Below, one piece after another: positions 16,229-23,794 of a stretch of 45,889 nucleotides of DNA. The position numbers were made by a program, and so were the translations under genes. Source of the DNA: Actinomycetes bacterium (lineage in GTDB: Bacteria > Actinomycetota > Acidimicrobiia > Acidimicrobiales > Bog-793); contig JAKCCH010000014.1 of assembly GCA_021838945.1 (NCBI GenBank), positions 1 to 45,889 of the forward strand, given 5' to 3'. How positions within the stretch are numbered: the stretch's first letter is position 1; each line of letters starts with the position of its first letter. The notes under the pieces are model-generated. The model saw nothing but the letters and a program-made list of their open reading frames with translations, had not been told where the DNA came from and did no database searches.

Positions 16229-17485
16229 ATGGCGCAACGAGACGACTGGGCATGGAGACCCGACAGCGCCGTCGACAAGGCCGCCTCGGGGGACGGATCC
16301 TGGTCCTTCGGCGTCGACCCCGAACGAACCCCTCGGAGGGGCTCACGCCTCCGCATCTGGCGAGACTGGCGCAGCCTCGACCCGATCAGGCTGGGCGTCC
16401 TGGCCGCCGCCGCCGCCATCGTGCTGTTCGGAAGCGGCGCGGCGCTCGCTCTCACCCTCGACGCGGACGCCGGCGGCTTGCATGCCAACAGAGCAGGCCT
16501 CGAAGCCGTCTCGCCGCCCTCCGGCGTCCTGAGCGCCGCCAGGGCGCGCACCATCGCCCATCAGGTAGACCCGGCCGTCGTCGACATCAACGCCGTCATC
16601 GAGACCCCCTCGGGCGCCGCCCACGTCGCCGGCACAGGGATGATCCTCTCCGCCAGCGGCTACATCGTCACGAACAACCATGTCATCGAGAACGCCAAGA
16701 CCATCCGTGTGACGGTTCGCGGTGGACGTCAAGAGTTTCTCGCCACCTTCGTCGGCGCCGACCCGCGCGAGGACATCGCGCTCATCAAGGTGACGTCGAG
16801 CTGGCCGCTCCCGACGGTGCACCTCGGAGACTCCTCCCGGATCTCGGTCGGGTCCGCCGTGCTGGCGTTCGGGAACTCCCTCGGGCTCGGTGGTGAAGCT
16901 GCCGTCACGAGCGGCGCTGTCTCGGCCCTCAACCGCTCGATCACCGCCACGAGCGAGACGGGAGCTGATACCGAGCACCTGAACGGCATGATCGAGACCG
17001 ACGCACCGATCGCGCCCGGCAACTCGGGCGGCCCCCTCGTCGATTCACGGGGCCTCGTCGTCGGCATGAACACGGCGGCCGCTTCCGGGGACGGTGCGGC
17101 CGGGTCGCCGGTTGCGTTCGCTCTGCCGATCAACCGGATCGCGGCGGTCGCCCGCCGGATCGAGTCCGGCGCTCGAGGGGGCGGCATCGTGATCGGTCGT
17201 TCCGCCTATCTCGGGATCGAGGGGACCTCGATACGCCTCGACGGCTTGCACCCGCGTGGAGCTGTGAACATCGTGCAGGTGGAGCCCGCGACACCCGCTT
17301 CGGGCGCCGGGCTTGAGCCGGGCGACGTCATCGTCGGGTTCGCCGGGCGAGACGTCACCTCGATGACCGCCCTGTCCCATCTCATCTCGAGGCTCCATCC
17401 GGGGGACTGGGTGAAGGTCGTCTTCGAGGCTGGCGGTGCCAGCCGGGCGGTCATGGTCCGGCTGGTGCCGGGACCCGCCGCCTGA
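16229..17485 (+). CDS. Membrane-anchored HtrA/DegP-like serine protease with PDZ domain
   Basis: 418 residues. Cytoplasmic N-terminus (about 1-53), one membrane span (about 54-76, LGVLAAAAAIVLFGSGAALAL), then a trypsin-like domain outside the membrane with catalytic His151 (NNHVIE), Asp182 (REDIALIK) and Ser266 (GNSGGP). A C-terminal PDZ domain covers about 330-415 (ASGAGLEPGDVIVGFAGRDV). HtrA proteases degrade misfolded envelope proteins. It precedes a two-component system by about 100 bp, the same neighbourhood as pepD/mprAB in mycobacteria, so a joint envelope-stress role is plausible. A TAATCC hexamer (about 16190) and GAGGTAGCAAATG precede the start. Confidence 0.92.
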   Translation: MAQRDDWAWRPDSAVDKAASGDGSWSFGVDPERTPRRGSRLRIWRDWRSLDPIRLGVLAAAAAIVLFGSGAALALTLDADAGGLHANRAGLEAVSPPSGVLSAARARTIAHQVDPAVVDINAVIETPSGAAHVAGTGMILSASGYIVTNNHVIENAKTIRVTVRGGRQEFLATFVGADPREDIALIKVTSSWPLPTVHLGDSSRISVGSAVLAFGNSLGLGGEAAVTSGAVSALNRSITATSETGADTEHLNGMIETDAPIAPGNSGGPLVDSRGLVVGMNTAAASGDGAAGSPVAFALPINRIAAVARRIESGARGGGIVIGRSAYLGIEGTSIRLDGLHPRGAVNIVQVEPATPASGAGLEPGDVIVGFAGRDVTSMTALSHLISRLHPGDWVKVVFEAGGASRAVMVRLVPGPAA

Positions 17486-17586
17486 GCCCGACCTGAGCCC
17501 GAGCGCGTCGGGGCCACGCGGGTACTCCCGGTTGTGATCCAGCAAGCTCCCAGAAATCTCTCAGGATTTCCTGCGACACTTGAGAC

Positions 17587-18342
17587 ATGAACACCACCCA
17601 CGCGTCCGCGGTCACCGCATCCGTGGCGTCCGGGTCGGGCGCGGGCGCCGCCGGACAGCCCGGGCGGAGAGTGCTGGTCGTCGACGACGAGGAATCGATC
17701 ACCGAGCTCGTCGCGATGGCACTCCGGTACGAGGGCTTCTCCGTCGAGACAGCGGACTCGGGTTACAAAGCCCTTTCCCTCCTCGACTCGTTCCGCCCCG
17801 AGCTCGTCATCCTCGACGTCATGCTGCCCGACGTCGACGGCTTCAACGTGGCCGAACGGGTGCGTCGTGAGCGCCGTGACGTCCCGGTGCTCTTCCTCAC
17901 CGCCCGCGACGCCACCGAGGACAAGGTGCGGGGGCTCACGATCGGTGGTGACGACTACGTCACGAAGCCCTTCAGCGTCGCCGAGCTCGTCGCCCGCGTG
18001 CACGCGGTCCTGAGGCGCACCGCGGGGGGGATCGAGGGCGACCGGCTCGTCCTGGCAGATCTCGAGATGGACGACGACGCCCACGAGGTCCGGCGGGCAG
18101 GGCGCCTCGTCGACCTCACGGCGACGGAGTACCGCTTGCTCCGGTACCTGCTCGTGAACGCCCGGCGCGTGCTCACGAGGGCACAGCTGCTCGACCATGT
18201 GTGGAGCTACGACTTCGGCGGCGACGCAGGAGTGCTCGAGACGTACATCTCCTATCTGCGGAAGAAGGTCGACTTCGTCGAGCCCCACCTCATCCACACC
18301 GTGCGGGGTGTCGGCTACGTGCTGCGCCCGCCCCGCGACTGA
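17587..18342 (+). CDS. OmpR/PhoB-family response regulator
   Basis: 251 residues. Receiver domain: RVLVVDDEESI with acidic pair Asp33/Asp34, phospho-acceptor Asp77 (VILDVMLPDVDG), Thr105 and Lys127 (DDYVTKPFS). A C-terminal winged helix begins near residue 150 (LVLADLEMDDDAHEVRRAGR) and ends with the recognition region VWSYDFGGDAGVLETYISYLRKKVD and VGYVLRPP. The first ~25 residues are an Ala/Gly/Ser-rich extension. Upstream (about 17548-17586) the sequence is locally A/T-richer, with TCTCAGGATTTCCTG, a candidate autoregulatory direct repeat of weak quality. The kinase gene follows 12 bp after the stop. Confidence 0.95.
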   Translation: MNTTHASAVTASVASGSGAGAAGQPGRRVLVVDDEESITELVAMALRYEGFSVETADSGYKALSLLDSFRPELVILDVMLPDVDGFNVAERVRRERRDVPVLFLTARDATEDKVRGLTIGGDDYVTKPFSVAELVARVHAVLRRTAGGIEGDRLVLADLEMDDDAHEVRRAGRLVDLTATEYRLLRYLLVNARRVLTRAQLLDHVWSYDFGGDAGVLETYISYLRKKVDFVEPHLIHTVRGVGYVLRPPRD

Positions 18343-18354
18343 CGAGGTACGCGG

Positions 18355-19866
18355 ATGGCGATCCGCACCCGGATCCTCATCGTCGTCCTCGCGCTCGTCT
18401 TCATCGCCCTCACGATCCTGAGCGGCGTCTCGTACGTCGTGGTACGCCGGTCCCTCATCTCCTCGGCCGACTCCCAGCTGCAGACCGCGAGCGGCAAGTT
18501 CCTGGGCGCGCTCAACAGCTTCACGCCCGGGTCCGGCTGCTACGGACTACCGGTCAACTCGTTCGGCACGCTCTATTACAAGAGCGGCCAGGCCACGCGC
18601 GTCTCGGTGTCGTGCCCCTCTCCGGGCGCGCCCGCGACCGTGGCCGCCCCGTTCAAGCGCCTCCCTTCGGGCGTCGTCGCCTCGGTGCTCTCCTCGAGCT
18701 CGCCGGTCTACGAAACAGTGAGCGCCCCCTCGGGCGACGTCTTCCGCTTGGAGGCGCAGCAGGCGTACATCCGCGCACTGAACCTCCACCTGATCTTCGT
18801 GGTCGGCGAGCCCCTGAGACCGGTGCTGACGACACTGCGCGACGTCATCCTGCTCGACCTCCTCGTCGGGTCGGTCATCCTCGTCGCGGCTGGGACAGCG
18901 GCGTACTTCCTCGTGCAGCTCGGGATGCGCCCACTCGAGAAGATGTCCGAGACGGCAGGCGAGATCGCAGCGGGCGACCTGTCGCGACGCGTCGAGAACG
19001 CCAACCTGCGCACCGAGGTCGGCGAGCTCGGCGTCGCCCTCAACGTCATGCTCTCGCGGATCGAGGACGCGTTCCGGGGCAAGGAGGCGTCCGAGGAGCA
19101 GTTGCGGCGTTTCGTGGCGGATGCCTCGCACGAGCTGCGCACGCCGTTGACGTCGATCCGCGGTTACGCCGAGCTCTTCCGTGACGGCGGGACAGCGCGG
19201 CCCGAGGATCTCGCCGCAGCGCTCAGGCGGATCGAGAGCGAGTCCGCCCGCATGTCCGGCCTCGTCGAGGACCTGTTCCTCCTCGCCCGGCTCGACCAGG
19301 GCCGCCCTCTCGACCGGGCGCCCGTCGACCTGGCGACGATCGCGGAGGACGCCGTCGGCGATGCCCGCGTGGTCGCACCGGACAGGGCGATCACGCTGTC
19401 GTCGGGGCGCGACCCTGACGACCTCGTCGCGATCGGCGACGAGCAGCGGCTGCGACAGGTCGTCGCCAACCTCGTGTCGAACGCGCTCGCACACACACCG
19501 CCGGGCTCGCCCGTGGAGGTGACCGTCGGGCGAGACGGGCCGCTCGTGCGGCTCGCGGTGGTCGATCACGGGCCGGGAGTGGCGGAGTCGGACCGGGCGA
19601 GGATCTTCGATCGCTTCTGGCGGGCGGACGAGTCGCGGCACCGTTCACAGGGCGGGAGCGGGCTCGGGCTCTCCATCGTGGCGGCCGTCGTCGCGGCACA
19701 TGGCGGCCGTGTCTTCGTGACCGGCACGGCTGGTGGAGGCGCCACTTTCGTTGTGGATCTTCCCGCGGCCGTGACGGAGCCCCCCGGTGTGGAGGACGAG
19801 CCGGGCACGATGTGGGAGGGCGCGCCGCCAGAGCCCGTCGAAGTCCCGACTCATCGGCAAGAATGA
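18355..19866 (+). CDS. Sensor histidine kinase (HAMP-HisKA-HATPase)
   Basis: 503 residues, pairing with the response regulator just upstream. Membrane span 1 is about residues 7-30 (ILIVVLALVFIALTILSG). An extracytoplasmic sensor of ~130 residues holds two cysteines (GSGCYG and VSCPS). Span 2 is about 160-185 (VILLDLLVGSVILVAAGTAAYF). HAMP follows, then the H-box with His259 (ADASHELRTPL), the N-box (QVVANLVSNALAHTPPG), G1 (VVDHGPGV) and G2 (GSGLGLSIV). GAGG 7 nt before ATG 18355 serves as Shine-Dalgarno. The stimulus is unknown; proximity to HtrA suggests envelope stress. Confidence 0.94.
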   Translation: MAIRTRILIVVLALVFIALTILSGVSYVVVRRSLISSADSQLQTASGKFLGALNSFTPGSGCYGLPVNSFGTLYYKSGQATRVSVSCPSPGAPATVAAPFKRLPSGVVASVLSSSSPVYETVSAPSGDVFRLEAQQAYIRALNLHLIFVVGEPLRPVLTTLRDVILLDLLVGSVILVAAGTAAYFLVQLGMRPLEKMSETAGEIAAGDLSRRVENANLRTEVGELGVALNVMLSRIEDAFRGKEASEEQLRRFVADASHELRTPLTSIRGYAELFRDGGTARPEDLAAALRRIESESARMSGLVEDLFLLARLDQGRPLDRAPVDLATIAEDAVGDARVVAPDRAITLSSGRDPDDLVAIGDEQRLRQVVANLVSNALAHTPPGSPVEVTVGRDGPLVRLAVVDHGPGVAESDRARIFDRFWRADESRHRSQGGSGLGLSIVAAVVAAHGGRVFVTGTAGGGATFVVDLPAAVTEPPGVEDEPGTMWEGAPPEPVEVPTHRQE

Positions 19867-19870
19867 GGGC

Positions 19871-20224
19871 GTGAGCGCGGGGGAGCACGACGTACGGCCC
19901 TGGGGGAGCTACACCGTCCTCGACGACGCGACCGGCCACAAGGTCAAGCGGATCATCGTCAGCCCGGGTCGCCGGCTGAGCTACCAGTCGCACTCGAAGC
20001 GATCCGAGCATTGGTTCGTCGTGTCCGGGGTGGGCGAGGTCACCCTGGACGGCACTCTTCAACCAGTCGAAGCAGGCAGCGCCGTCGACGTCGGTCTCGG
20101 CACCCCGCACAGGATCGCCAACACCGGCGAGGAGCCGCTCGTGTTCATCGAGGTCCAGCACGGCGAGTACTTCGGCGAGGACGACATCGTTCGTCTCGAG
20201 GATGATTTCGGCAGGTTGCCATGA
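19871..20224 (+). CDS. Cupin, mannose-6-phosphate isomerase-type
   Basis: 117-residue single cupin barrel resembling the C-terminal domain of bifunctional GDP-mannose pyrophosphorylase/phosphomannose isomerase: RPWGSYTVLDDATGHKVKRIIVSPGRRLSYQSHSKRSEHW is the first cupin motif with metal-binding histidines, and TPHRIANTGEEPLVFIEVQHGEYFGEDDIVRLEDDFGR is the second, with the characteristic ending. It may isomerise mannose-6-phosphate or only bind sugar. GTG 19871 follows the kinase stop by 4 nt and an AAGAAT hexamer by 6 nt. An ATGA overlap at its stop opens a 16-codon frame at 20221. Confidence 0.85.
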   Translation: MSAGEHDVRPWGSYTVLDDATGHKVKRIIVSPGRRLSYQSHSKRSEHWFVVSGVGEVTLDGTLQPVEAGSAVDVGLGTPHRIANTGEEPLVFIEVQHGEYFGEDDIVRLEDDFGRLP

Positions 20225-20271
20225 CCGACACGATCGTCCCCGGGTTGCAGCTGCACCTCCCGCCGGCATAG
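20221..20271 (+). other. Short 16-codon frame overlapping the cupin stop
   Basis: ATG 20221 overlaps the cupin stop (ATGA) and encodes MTDTIVPGLQLHLPPA before TAG. It could be a translated leftover of a removed gene or a chance frame. Nothing supports a function. Confidence 0.2.
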
Positions 20272-20306
20272 CGCGCCCGGAACTGCGCCGCTCGGAGCGA
20301 CTGAGG

Positions 20307-20337
20307 CGAACATACGTTCGCACCACGCGACTAGTCT
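20307..20337 (+). promoter_or_regulatory. LexA (SOS) box and -10 of dnaE2
   Basis: CGAAC-ATAC-GTTCG at 20307-20320 is a perfect LexA palindrome of the same form as at 13830. A -10-like TAGTCT lies at 20332-20337 and GTG 20345 begins 7 nt later, again a leaderless arrangement. The operator covers the -35/spacer area, fitting direct repression. Confidence 0.88.
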
Positions 20338-20344
20338 CGCTCGG

Positions 20345-23300
20345 GTGCGGTACGCCGAGCTCCACTGCCACTCGAGCTTCAGCTTCCTCGACGGCGCTTC
20401 GCACCCCGAAGAGCTCGTCACAGAAGCCTCCCACCTCGGCCTCGAAGCCCTCGCCCTCACGGACCACGAAGGGTTGTACGGAGTGGTGCGCTTCTTCGAG
20501 GCTGCCCGGGAGATGGGGGTCCGGACCGTCTACGGCGCCGAGATCGCCCTCGCCGGCACCGGGCCTGCCCCGGTTCCCTCGGCGCCGAGGACCCGCGTAC
20601 CGGATCCCGCGGGGCAGCATCTCGTCCTGCTCGCCCGTGACCCCGATGGGTACGGACGCCTCGCGCGAGCCCTCAGCGAGGCCCACCTCGCAGGGGGCGA
20701 GAAGCTCCGCCCGGCCCACCACTTGGAGCGCCTCGCCGAGCTCGCCGGGGGTCATCTCGCCGTCCTGACCGGCTGCAGGAAGGGCGCCGTCCCCCGCCTG
20801 CTCGTCGATGAGGGTCCAGCGGCGGCAGCGCGCGAGCTCGACCGGCTCGTCGCGCTCTTCGGTCGCGACCACGTCGTGGCCGAGCTGTGGGACCACGGAG
20901 ATCCCGTCGACGGCGCCCGCAACGACGCCCTCGCCGAGCTGGCCGCCCGCCGGGACGTTCCCGTCGTCGCAACGAACGTCGTCCATTACGCCCGGCCTGC
21001 CGACCGGCGCCTCGCGACCGTCGTGGCCGCCATCCGGTCCGGGCACTCGCTCGACGATCTCGACGGCTGGCTGCCCGCCGGGGCGTCCGCCCATCTGAGG
21101 TCGGGGGCGGAGCAGGCGAGGCGTTTCGCCCGGTATCCCGGCGCGGTCGAGCTCGCCGCCGAGCTCGGGGCGGCGTGCGCGTTCGACCTGAAGCTCGTCG
21201 CGCCGAAGCTGCCTGACTTCCCGGTCCCGGACGGGCACACCGAGATGAGCTTCCTGCGGGCACTCGTCGAGGAGCGGGCACCCCGGCGGTACGGGACCCG
21301 TGATGCCGAGGAGATCGCCGGTGCCTGGCAACAGCTCGACCACGAGCTCGCCATGATCGAGCAGCTCGGCTTCGCCGGCTACTTCCTCATCGTCTTCGAC
21401 ATCGTCGAGTTCTGCCGTCGCAACGGGATCTACTGCCAGGGTCGCGGGTCAGCCGCTTCGTCGGCGGTCTGCTACGTCCTCGGGATCACGAACGCGGACG
21501 CCGTCCGGCTCGGGCTGTTGTTCGAGCGCTTCCTCTCGCCCGAGCGCGACGGGCCACCCGACATCGACGTCGACATCGAGAGCAGCCGCCGGGAGGAGGT
21601 GATCCAGTACGTCTACGGCCGGTATGGCCGGGAGTGCGCCGCGCTCGTAGCCGTGACGGTGACGTACCGGGCGCGCTCGGCCGTCCGCGACGCCGGCAAG
21701 GCGTTCGGGCATCCGCAGGGCCAGGTGGACCGGTGGGCGAAGCAGATCGAGCAGTGGGGATCGCTCGGCGGTCGGCGTGCGATCGCGGGCGATCGGAGCG
21801 GGCACTGGTCGTGGTGGTCGGGCGCAGTGGCAAAGGAGCTCGTGGCCCGCCGCGAAGCCGGCAAGCCCGCCCGCCCCGGCCGCGACGACGTCGCCCGTGA
21901 GCCCGCCCGCCCCGGCCGCGACGACGTCGCCCGTGAGCCCGCCCGCCCCGGCCGCGACGACGTCGCCCGTGAGCCGCTCGGCCCGGACGACACGTTGGCC
22001 GGCACGGGCATCCCGGCCCCAGTGCTCGCTGCGGCGATCGAGCTCGAAGGCTTTCCCCGCCACCTCGGGATCCATCCGGGAGGCATGGTGATCTGCGATC
22101 GCCCCGTGTCCGAGGTCTGCCCGGTCGAGTGGGCCAGGATGGAGAACCGCAGCGTGCTCCAGTGGGACAAGGACGACTGCGCCGTCGTCGGCCTCGTGAA
22201 GTTCGACCTGCTCGGGCTCGGGATGCTCGAAGCCCTGCACCGGGCGATCGATCTCGTGCGGGCCTACCACGGCGTCGCGCTCGACATAGCGACGATCCCA
22301 CAGGACGGCGGCGTCTACGAGATGCTCTCGCGAGGCGACTCCGTCGGCGTCTTCCAGGTGGAGAGCCGTGCCCAGATGGCGACGCTCCCGCGATTGCAGC
22401 CGAAGACCTTCTACGACCTCGTCGTCGAAGTCGCCCTCATCCGGCCCGGACCGATCCAGGGTGGCTCCGTGCACCCCTACATCCGCCGGCGCAACGGTCT
22501 CGAGCCGGTCACCTACCTCCACCCGGTGCTCGAGCGGAGCCTGAAGAAGACGCTCGGCGTCCCGCTGTTCCAGGAGCAGCTCATGGAGATGGCGATCGAC
22601 GCCGCCGGGTTCAGCGCGGCGGAGGCCGATCAGCTCCGCCAGGCCATGGGTGCGAAACGCTCCGCCGCCCGCATGGAACGCCTCCGCGAACGGCTCTTCT
22701 GTGGGATGGCGGATCGCGGCATCACCGGCCAGATCGCCGAGGAGATCTGGGAGAAGCTGCGAGCTTTCGCCAACTTCGGGTTTCCCGAGAGCCACTCCGT
22801 CTCGTTCGCCTACCTCGTGTACGTGAGCGCATGGCTGAAGCTGCACTACCCGGCTGGGTACCTTGCGGCGTTGCTGAACTCCCAGCCCATGGGGTTCTGG
22901 GCACCGCACAGCCTCGTCGCCGACGCCCGGCGGCACGGCGTCGTCGTGCGCGGGCCGGAGGTGAACCGGAGCGAAGCGGGCGCCTCCCTCGAGCCGGTCG
23001 AGCCCGGCCGTCCGGAGCCCGCCGTGCGGCTCGGGATCGCCTCGGTGAAGGGGATCGGGCCGGATCTGGCAGACCGGATCGCAAAGGGTCGGCCCTATGA
23101 CGGCCTGGAGGACCTGGCAAGGCGCTCGGGTGCGGGGCGCACGGTGCTCGAGGCGCTCTCGACGGCGGGCGCCATCGTCGGTCTGACCCGCCGGGAAGCT
23201 TTGTGGATCTCCGGTGCCGCCGCCCAGTCCCGCCCCGACCGGCTGCCAGGGACGGTCGTCGGGACGATCCCGCCGCCGCTCCCGGACATGACGCCGTTCG

Positions 23301-23731
23301 AGGAGCTGTCGGCCGACCTGTCGACGCTTGGCCTGTCGACCGGGACGCCGCCGATGGCGTTCATCCGCCCGGCGCTGGCCGTCCGCGGCGTCGTGTCGGT
23401 CGCCTCGCTCCTCGAGGTCGAGGACGGCGGGCGGGTGACGGTCGCCGGGATCGTGACGCATCGGCAGCGGCCGGCGACGGCAGGAGGGGTGACCTTCCTC
23501 AACATCGAGGACGAGACCGGCCTCGTGAACGTGATCTGCTCGACCGGGCTCTGGGTGCGCTACCGGAGGGTCGCCCGTTCTGCCGTCGTCATGCTCGTTC
23601 GGGGGCGGCTCGAGCGGGCGGACGGCGGGAACCGGTCGGCGCTGTCCTCGGCCAACCTCGTGGCCGAGCACTTGGAGGCTGTCGACTTCCCGGCCGTGGC
23701 CGAGTCGGTGAGATCGCGGGACTTCCACTGA
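20345..23731 (+). CDS. dnaE2: DnaE2, error-prone DNA polymerase III alpha subunit
   Basis: 1128 residues; translesion polymerase of the SOS mutasome, working with ImuA' and ImuB. The N-terminal PHP domain starts RYAELHCHSSFSFLDGASHPEEL, with further PHP motifs TDHEGLYG and YGAEI. The palm has YCQGRGSAASSAVCYVLGIT and the aspartate motif PDIDVDIESSRREEV (about residues 405-420). Thumb/finger regions include VGLVKFDLLGLGML and GVPLFQEQLMEMAI, then NFGFPESHSVSFAYLVY. A C-terminal OB-fold runs VTVAGIVTHRQRPAT to the end. Odd: residues 508-543 are three perfect copies of PARPGRDDVARE. It is separated from imuA'B by four unrelated genes but has its own LexA box. Confidence 0.96.
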   Translation: MRYAELHCHSSFSFLDGASHPEELVTEASHLGLEALALTDHEGLYGVVRFFEAAREMGVRTVYGAEIALAGTGPAPVPSAPRTRVPDPAGQHLVLLARDPDGYGRLARALSEAHLAGGEKLRPAHHLERLAELAGGHLAVLTGCRKGAVPRLLVDEGPAAAARELDRLVALFGRDHVVAELWDHGDPVDGARNDALAELAARRDVPVVATNVVHYARPADRRLATVVAAIRSGHSLDDLDGWLPAGASAHLRSGAEQARRFARYPGAVELAAELGAACAFDLKLVAPKLPDFPVPDGHTEMSFLRALVEERAPRRYGTRDAEEIAGAWQQLDHELAMIEQLGFAGYFLIVFDIVEFCRRNGIYCQGRGSAASSAVCYVLGITNADAVRLGLLFERFLSPERDGPPDIDVDIESSRREEVIQYVYGRYGRECAALVAVTVTYRARSAVRDAGKAFGHPQGQVDRWAKQIEQWGSLGGRRAIAGDRSGHWSWWSGAVAKELVARREAGKPARPGRDDVAREPARPGRDDVAREPARPGRDDVAREPLGPDDTLAGTGIPAPVLAAAIELEGFPRHLGIHPGGMVICDRPVSEVCPVEWARMENRSVLQWDKDDCAVVGLVKFDLLGLGMLEALHRAIDLVRAYHGVALDIATIPQDGGVYEMLSRGDSVGVFQVESRAQMATLPRLQPKTFYDLVVEVALIRPGPIQGGSVHPYIRRRNGLEPVTYLHPVLERSLKKTLGVPLFQEQLMEMAIDAAGFSAAEADQLRQAMGAKRSAARMERLRERLFCGMADRGITGQIAEEIWEKLRAFANFGFPESHSVSFAYLVYVSAWLKLHYPAGYLAALLNSQPMGFWAPHSLVADARRHGVVVRGPEVNRSEAGASLEPVEPGRPEPAVRLGIASVKGIGPDLADRIAKGRPYDGLEDLARRSGAGRTVLEALSTAGAIVGLTRREALWISGAAAQSRPDRLPGTVVGTIPPPLPDMTPFEELSADLSTLGLSTGTPPMAFIRPALAVRGVVSVASLLEVEDGGRVTVAGIVTHRQRPATAGGVTFLNIEDETGLVNVICSTGLWVRYRRVARSAVVMLVRGRLERADGGNRSALSSANLVAEHLEAVDFPAVAESVRSRDFH
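21866..21973 (+). repeat. 36-bp x 3 in-frame tandem repeat inside dnaE2
   Basis: Units 21866-21901, 21902-21937 and 21938-21973 are identical, encoding PARPGRDDVARE three times in a surface-loop-like insert between conserved blocks. Being a multiple of three, copy-number change would preserve the frame. Confidence 0.95.
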
Positions 23732-23794
23732 CCGACGAGGGGCCCTGGCCTACCGAGGCCGCGGTCCGGCTCGTGCACGCGAGCACTAATCTGG

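Noticed and set aside
20221-20271. Real small gene MTDTIVPGLQLHLPPA
   Set aside because: Kept only as a note: 16 codons, no conserved pattern that I know, and followed by the dnaE2 control region.
19391-21343. 650-codon minus-strand frame
   Set aside because: Antisense to the histidine kinase, cupin and dnaE2; no recognisable motifs.
21866-21973. CRISPR array from three direct repeats in dnaE2
   Set aside because: Units are contiguous with no spacers and translate in frame as part of the polymerase.
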